From positions 3,224,001-3,288,000 of the forward strand of contig OU964918.1 of NCBI GenBank assembly GCA_918807975.1: a stretch of DNA of 64,000 nucleotides. The letters run 5' to 3'. The translations under genes were made by a program, and so were the position numbers. Each line of letters begins with the position of its first letter. Positions within the stretch are counted from its first letter, which is position 1. The notes under the pieces were generated by a model that was given only the letters and a program-made list of their open reading frames with translations, did no database searches and had not been told where the DNA came from. Of this stretch, positions 58,206 to 64,000 are shown one piece after another. Origin of the DNA: Aplidium turbinatum (lineage: Eukaryota > Chordata > Ascidiacea > Aplousobranchia > Polyclinidae).

Positions 58206-60026
58206 TTAAAAGTAAGTTTATCACTTTTTACTTTGATATAACTGTTCTACAACTATTAGTGCTTTGTTTGAACTGATTTTTGTTGAAATGTGTGTTCTTT
58301 TAGCAATTTTTCATCAACAAAGGTTTTACTGTTACACCGGTGTCACTCCGGCTTTCTTGCAATGCAATGTTAGTACTTAGTAGGCTAGACAAGCATGTGA
58401 TAATTTAGAGTTTTAGACACAGTATTTTTAGTTAGTTTTTATAGTATATTTTGTACTGAGAATGTAACATGGTATTTCTGCATGATGACATGGCTAACTA
58501 CAAGCAAGCTTCTTTAGCTTTGATAATTCACATAGATCTACATGCTGTAATTTAGATAAAACATAGCTATCTAGTCAAAATAGGTTCTTGTTAAAAAAAT
58601 TGGTTGTAGGGCTAGTTTTGAGTTGTTTTATTTAGGCTATATATTGGAGAATAATTGGCCAAATGAGTTAAAATGAAAAATCTTTCTTATAGGAACATCC
58701 TAAAAGCATTTCCAATAGCCTATTATGGGTTCTCGGAATCATGTCAGCATGGAGGATATATTTGAAATGATAAATGGAGATGACAGTGAGGTTGAAGGAT
58801 TTGCGGAAGATAGTGACTCCGATGACGACTGGTGTCAAGATTCTCGGGTATTAGCCTAAGTAACTTGGTCACTAATTTAATGTGGTACTTATTTTTAAAC
58901 TTCAAGATGATGAGACACCTCGACTTAGATTAGGGGTCGGCAACCATAGGGCCATGCAACACTAAGGCCATGCAACACTAAGGCCAAATTGCTACAAAAC
59001 TTGCAAACTTTTTTGATCAACCGGACTAGTGCTAAAATATGAATTTTATTTTTAAAAATTTGTAAACGTTTGCTGTGACAAATACTCAAACACCTCACAT
59101 AATCAAATAGTAGCATTATTGATAGAATCCATGCAAGGTCGCTTATGTGTGTGGGCCTGTGTTTCATTGTTTTGTGTACATGCTCAAACAGTAAAAGCCA
59201 TCATTTTTACATAGATTCAATCTTTGCAGAAGTTCAATCAATGTAAAAATGATAGATTTTGCAGAACCTTAATTTTATTGAAAAACATGTTATTTTTGAA
59301 ACTATTGCAGACTGTTGGTAAACATCAAAGTGACACTAGTGATGATGATCAACCTCTGTCTCACTTGATTCCACAAACAGCCAGCAGCTCATCCTTCAGA
59401 TCAAGTGTATCCTATCAGTGGAGAAAGAAAGAGTTTGTTCCACCCAATACTACTTTTACTGGCCCTACAATCCAAACTCCTGATGATGAACAATTAAAAT
59501 CTCCATTTGAATATTTTCAACAGTTTATAACTTCTGATATGATTGAAAACTTGGTAGAAAACACAAATTTATATAGTGTACAAAGATCTGGAAAAAATGT
59601 AAATACAAATACGAAAGAAATTGAACAAGTCATAGGTATGTTTTTTCGAATGGGACTCGTCAGAATGGGAAGTGTAAAGCAGTATTGGGAACATGACACT
59701 AACTATGAACCGGTATCCAGCGTGATGCCTCGTAATAGATTTCAGCAGCTATTGACTTTGCTTCACTTTGTTGATAATACTGGGGTGTCAGATATTGACA
59801 AAAAAGACAAGCTTTGGAAATTAAGGCCATAGTTGACTGGCATCAGGGAGCAATGTTTGAAAGTTACACCTGAAGAACACTGCTCAATTGATGAAATGAT
59901 GTGCCAATATAGGAGGCAGACCAGCCCCATCAGACAATACATCAAAAGCAAACCTCACCCATGGGGATTCAAGGTATGGGGTAGAGCTGGTTTTAGCGTC
60001 ATGTTTAGAATGATTTTGATGTATAC

Positions 60027-61204
60027 CAGTAGTTCTCAAACTGTGCGTCGCGACGCCCTGGTGCGTCGTTTCAATTTTCCAAGGGCGTCGCAGAAGAGTT
60101 TCGTTTCGTAGATGAATTCAGTTTATCTTATAAAGATGAGGTTAATCCTTTGATTAGCAGTTTCAGTTGTCATCAAAGTTGATAACTTCATTAAAACACG
60201 CCCACTGAAGTCAAGAGTTTTAAAAAACTTTGTGGAGAAATGAATGCAGCGCATCGGAGTTTGCTCTTTTAATTTTCATCCAAGTGGCTTTCGCTTAAAA
60301 AATTCTTTGAACTTTTCTACGAATTGGTGGATGAACTTCAGGCTTTTTTTGCAGCAAGAAAATAATCCACTTGCAGATTGTTTAGCTCAGAACAATTTCT
60401 TATTGAAATTGGCTTACTTTACTTGTGTGATATCTTCACTATACTGAACATTTCTATGCAAGGGCCGAATAAAAATGACATTTCAGATAAAATTGCAGCA
60501 TTTGTTAAAAAGCTGCTATTGTGGAAGGAAGATATAGCAAACCTGTCTGGAAGCTCTCGATATTTCACTTTCTTGTCCAATTTGCTTGAAAAGAAAAGTA
60601 TGACGCTGCTTTCAAATTTGTGAAGCATATTTGGGCAACATTTGTCCAAGCTCGAGTCGAAATTTGCAAAATACTTCCCGAAAAATTTATCAAACTACGA
60701 ATGGATTCGTGATCCTTTTGTCCAACCTACTCCACTGTCTTTACTGCACAAGAAAAAGAAGCCTACATTGACCTTTCTTGTGACAATTCCCTGAAAAGGA
60801 TGTTTAATTCAGGAAATCCGGCAAATTTCTGGATTTCAATGAATGGCGATTATCCAGCTTTGGTGAAGAAAGCACTACGAATTATTATCCCATATGTCAC
60901 GTCATATTTATGTGAAGCAAGATTTTCTGCCTTGGCGGTGATAAAAAGCAAATTTCGATCACCAATAAACACTGAAAGAAAAATGCGGGTGGCAATTTCA
61001 AAAATTCTCCCAAGATTTAATGAACTTTGTAAAAACAAACAAGCCCACACGTCACATTAAATAATATGCATTGCTTTTTGTTGTTGTATCAACAAACAAA
61101 ACTTTAATAATAAGTTTCCTCATTAACTTTTATTTGCTGGTGCGTCGCAAGTCCAGAAAACTTTTCCAGAGGCGTCGCAACAAAAAAAAGTTTGAGAACC
61201 ACTG
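60027..61204 (+). mobile_element. hAT element (SCAND3/ZBED-like) inside the piggyBac gene
   Basis: Termini CAGTAGTTCTCAAACT and AGTTTGAGAACCACTG, with GCGTCGC-type subterminal repeats, have exact 8-bp copies ATGTATAC at 60019-60026 and 61205-61212. The piggyBac frame rejoins at the duplicated MYT/VYQ codons. A partial transposase is present. Confidence 0.95.
60280..61060 (+). pseudogene. hAT transposase remnant (C-terminal half)
   Basis: Blocks in shifting frames: EQFLIEIGLLYLCDIFTILN, ISMQGPNKNDISDKIAAFVK, LLWKEDIANLSGSSRYF, FAKYFPKNLSNYEWIRDPF and finally an open dimerisation end with SYLCEARFSALAVIKSKF and KQAHTSH stop at 61060. Order and motifs match SCAND3/ZBED5-type hAT transposases. 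The BED finger and first catalytic Asp are absent. Confidence 0.88.
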
Positions 61205-62184
61205 ATGTATACCAAGGGGGTGATGGAACACGTAGCCAACTCGGTCAAGGTGGAGATGTTATTATAAAATTAGTCTCTACATTAGAAAAAAGTTCCAATT
61301 ATAAGGTGTTTGCAGACAATTTGTTTACTAGTCTCCCTCTTCTGGAAAAGCTCAATGCATATGGATTTTTATACTCTGGTACTGTTCGACAAAATCGATT
61401 GCGAAACTGCACTTTGGCAAGTGAAAAAGAACTTCAAAAACAAGGCCGAGGCTCAGTAGACCATCGAGTGGAAGTTAATCATAATATTGCTGCTGTGCGG
61501 TGGTATGACAAAAAGGCTGTCACCCTACTCTCCACCCAAACCTGCATTGATCCACAGAAGAACAGCAACAAATGGGACAAGAAAACAAAACAGCATGTAC
61601 AAGTGGCTGTGCCATCCATAATTACTAACTACAACCAATACATGGGTGGGCATAGACATTAGGGTGTCCCACTTTTAGGCGACTTTTCAGGAAAATTAGG
61701 TTCGGGTCAAATTCTGACTGGATTTTCGTCACTGATTTAAAAAATGACGTTATTTTTTTCATTATGACGTCATCTTGATGCGCCAGCTAGCGGATTTTTT
61801 GCTATTTTGGCCTTATCACGAATATGGTAAGAGCTAGAGAGTTGGAACTTGCGCCAAAATGACCAGTAGGGACGATTTCCTATTTGTTGTCAATACAATA
61901 TGAAATGCTAACTGCAACAGAAAAGGAATTATTTTGAAAAAACATGTTTTTGGTCATTTTTGGACAAAAAAAGTGAAACACGGCAATTTTGCTTGGGTTT
62001 TGCTACAGTGATGCTTTTATTTCGATTGTTAAGCTGCGCCACCTTGTTTTAAAATTAAGTACAGAGGTAGTAGCTTAACAATAGAATACAGTGACGCTTT
62101 TATTTCGATTGTTATGTCATAAACAGTACATTCTAAAATGAAAATGATGCAATGTTGCATCATTTTTGTTTGGGATATTTTGCA

Positions 62185-62722
62185 AACAAGATTCATAAAT
62201 TTTGTCTGGCAGGTGGTTTGATGAACAGAATTAAGAAAATACCAAAACCTAAGCCCCAACATCTGAAAATCCGACAAGATTGTAAAGTTTCCATCACAGA
62301 TATAGCCGCAAATCATTTAAAAGCCAAGATCTTATGGTTTTCTGAGCACAAGAAAGAAGCTAAAGATTCATCTTTTCGGAGCGACCTTATATGTCTTCTT
62401 GCTCTGGCAGCTCATTTATTGATGGATGTTCCAGGACATTTGAAACCCCTACTTTTTTATCCTCAAGAAGGCGTGTCCCATGCGCGTTGGATAACAACAG
62501 CGAGTGGTTACTTAAGAATCAAGAATGCTGATTTTTGGGTATTGTGTTGAGCCTCAGGATATCCCTAAACTTCAACGTATGGTTTCTTTCATTGTTTGTG
62601 TTTATTTGCCTGCATCTTTGGTCATCCATCTTAAACCTTCCGCTGCTGAAGGTCCCTCAATTGTACTGTTCACAAGAGATTTATTACTTGCAGATAAATA
62701 TATCATGTTGATGAACCACTGA
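62185..62722 (+). pseudogene. Transposase-like fragment of element C (element A family)
   Basis: Reads KPKPQHLKIRQDCKVSITDI, SDLICLLALAAHLLMD and EGVSHARWITTASGYLRIK, then a TGA and VSFIVCVYLPASLVIHLKPS. The SHARWITTASGYLR box aligns with FHSRWLTLACRILRYY of element A. The N-terminal catalytic block (TDGT, CLLH) and the C-terminal VER box are missing or unreadable, so this is a deleted derivative. Confidence 0.65.
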
Positions 62723-63137
62723 ACCAGTATTCAACGCTGTTCTGATACATCGTTAAGCAATAGCATGCATCCCAATGGTTGAGCACTAAAAACGTTGCTC
62801 TAAGTTCCCGCGCTGAAGCTCCGCCTTTGCTGCTGATGCGGTAAGACAGAAAATTTTTCCAAGAACATTGATATCGAGCAGACGCTTTTGAAACGTGGCA
62901 ACTTACATGATTTTTTCTTTGAAGAAAGTAAGATGGCTCCATGCATTGCATGTTTTTCATCTCCATCAGTGTTTTGGCGTATGATCGACAACAACAACAG
63001 AGCGCTTTATTGGAAGACTGAAAGGCGTTGTGAACGGATTGATTCGAGATGACCAAGATGATTTGGCCAAAACAGACTTGCGCATTTGTGCTGCTTTGCA
63101 CAGTATGGTGTGATAAATAATCCCATTGATCTGCGTT

Positions 63138-63366
63138 GTGTTGTTGAATAGTGGTTGTATTTGATAGATCTTTGAACTAAATGATCAAGGGTTTAGAGTT
63201 AGCTAGTATTAGTAATGTGGTTGTGTTGTTGTGTTGGTTGTTGTGTTGTTGTTGCTGTTGTTGTTGTTGTTGCAATGGTTGTTGTGTTGTTGAATAGTGG
63301 TTGTGTTTGATAGATTTTTGAACTAAATGATCAAGGGTTTAAAGTTAGCTAGTATTAGTAATTGCA
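63138..63366. repeat. (TTG)n microsatellite flanked by an 85-bp direct repeat
   Basis: TTG/GTTGTGTTG repeats run from about 63216 to 63300. On each side is the same block of about 85 bp (GAATAGTGGTTGTGTTTGAT ... GTTAGCTAGTATTAGTAAT) at about 63147-63222 and 63290-63362, with few differences. It is a local duplication inside element C. Confidence 0.85.
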
Positions 63367-64000
63367 ACATGCATGCAAAAATCAATGCTGAGGTAATTAA
63401 TTCTAAATACAATATGCTAGTAGACTACTACCAAGTACCACTGTACTTAATTGTTAAACAATGTGGCGCAGCACAGCAACTTAATCGAAATAAAAGTGTC
63501 ACTGTAGCAAAATTGCCATGTTTCTCATTTTTTTGTCCAAAAACATGTTTTTTCAAAATAACTCTTTTTCTGTTGCAGTTAGCGTTTCATATTGTATTGA
63601 TAACAAATAGGAAATCGTCCCTACTGGTCATTTTGGCGCAAGTTCCAACTCTCTAGCTCTTACCATATTCGTGATAAGGCCAAAATAGCAAAAAATCCGC
63701 TAGCTGGCGCATCAAGATGACGTCATAATGAAAAAATAACGTCATTTTTGAAATCAGTGACGAAAATCCAGTCAGAATTTGACCCGAACCTAATTTTCCT
63801 GGAAAGTCGCCTAAAAGTAGGACACCCAAATAGATATGTTGGATTCATTTCTTGCCAAATATCGCTTCAGAATACGATCCCGAAGATGGTACATTTGTTT
63901 ATTTTGGCACTTCGTTTATATTGGCCTGGTCAACAGTTGGCTGCTCTATAGAAGACACTACCGGTTGCTGGGACTACCTGAAAAAAAAATCCTACCTCAA

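Larger units (their letters stand above)
61660..63829 (+). mobile_element. Element C: 8-bp-TSD transposon with about 410-bp TIRs
   Basis: TAGGGTGTCCCACTTTTAGG at 61660 and its complement at 63829 begin inverted repeats of about 410 bp (61660-62075 and 63415-63829). Target copies ATAGACAT (61652-61659) and ATAGATAT (63830-63837) differ at one base. They lie in the piggyBac box between MGG and LDSFLAKYRF, which confirms the ends. It contains a deleted transposase-like gene and a (TTG)n microsatellite. Confidence 0.9.
58724..64000 (+). pseudogene. piggyBac (PGBD-like) transposase gene, split by two transposons, 3' end outside the window
   Basis: Exon 1 (58724-58847) reads MEDIFEMINGDDSEVEGF with an acidic tail and a GTATTA donor. 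Exon 2 starts at 59311 after CTATTGCAG. It carries PRNRFQQLLTLLHFVDN, then CSIDEMMCQYR (first catalytic Asp, about 59890). After the hAT insertion come FADNLFTSLPLLEKL (second Asp, about 61310), GTVRQNRLRNC, AVRWYDKKAVTLLST (third Asp, about 61505) and NYNQYMGG (61640). After element C it resumes LDSFLAKYRFRIRSRRWY and VNSWLLYRR (63840-63960). A TAG follows KLWKLRP (59830), and one extra base precedes element C. The Cys-rich C-terminus lies beyond 64000. The three Asp residues remain, but the gene cannot be expressed whole. Confidence 0.9.

Noticed and set aside
1-64000. Retroviral, LTR or Polinton-type element
   Set aside because: No long direct terminal repeats, gag/protease/integrase motifs or capsid-type proteins were seen. 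All RT sequences are LINE or Penelope-like.

Overview
This is an AT-rich stretch of an animal genome, most likely a marine invertebrate. The evidence is GT-AG introns, tRNA-derived SINEs, LINEs, many cut-and-paste DNA transposons and no bacterial gene organisation. The phylum cannot be fixed from the sequence. Almost everything recognisable is transposable-element DNA in layers. I found no retrovirus, LTR element or other capsid-bearing element, no functional-looking tRNA or rRNA gene, and no CRISPR. The only candidate ordinary host gene is a small spliced DUF4806-type gene on the minus strand (4262-5366), and it carries an in-frame stop.

Layout. 1-2.6 kb: tandem repeat, a hAT-like fragment and a SINE with a 12-bp target duplication. 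2.6-4.2 kb: LINE reverse transcriptase (minus) abutting a 24-bp minisatellite. 4.3-5.9 kb: the DUF4806-type gene. 8.0-13.7 kb: a hAT transposase (minus) split by a SINE and by element A (9291-11952). 14.3-20.2 kb: element I, a Tigger/pogo-like composite containing element E (15681-18810). 20.7-24.6 kb: an old minus-strand LINE split by a plus-strand LINE and by a Mutator-like foldback. 25.46-33.19 kb: element B, near-palindromic, containing foldback U (27400-31317), which in turn contains foldback F (29382-31260). 33.3-35.8 kb: a deleted hAT, a Penelope-like fragment and a hAT MITE. 36.5-39.3 kb: gene D, three exons with a two-layer MITE nest in its first intron. 41.4-46.7 kb: element II, an inverted second copy of element I, with its own nested hAT and SINEs. 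47.4-51.7 kb: a decayed TE-type protein of unnamed family carrying two hAT MITEs. 53.2-57.0 kb: foldback G with a second Mutator-like foldback inside. 57.3-58.2 kb: P-element-like exons. 58.7-64.0 kb: a piggyBac transposase gene split by a hAT and by element C, and running off the window.

The common thread is a group of elements (A, B, C, E, plus gene D) that share a transposase-like protein with an (A/S)RW(L/M/I) box and an ERGVKL- or VER.xKLVT-type C-terminal box. Where termini are visible, the element starts TAGGGTG or TAAGGCG and is flanked by an exact or near-exact 8-bp target duplication. I cannot place them confidently in hAT, P or another named superfamily. They are the best candidate here for something under-described, together with U, a foldback whose termini are built from a 30-bp minisatellite. 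Insertion order can be read directly from more than a dozen target-site duplications given below.
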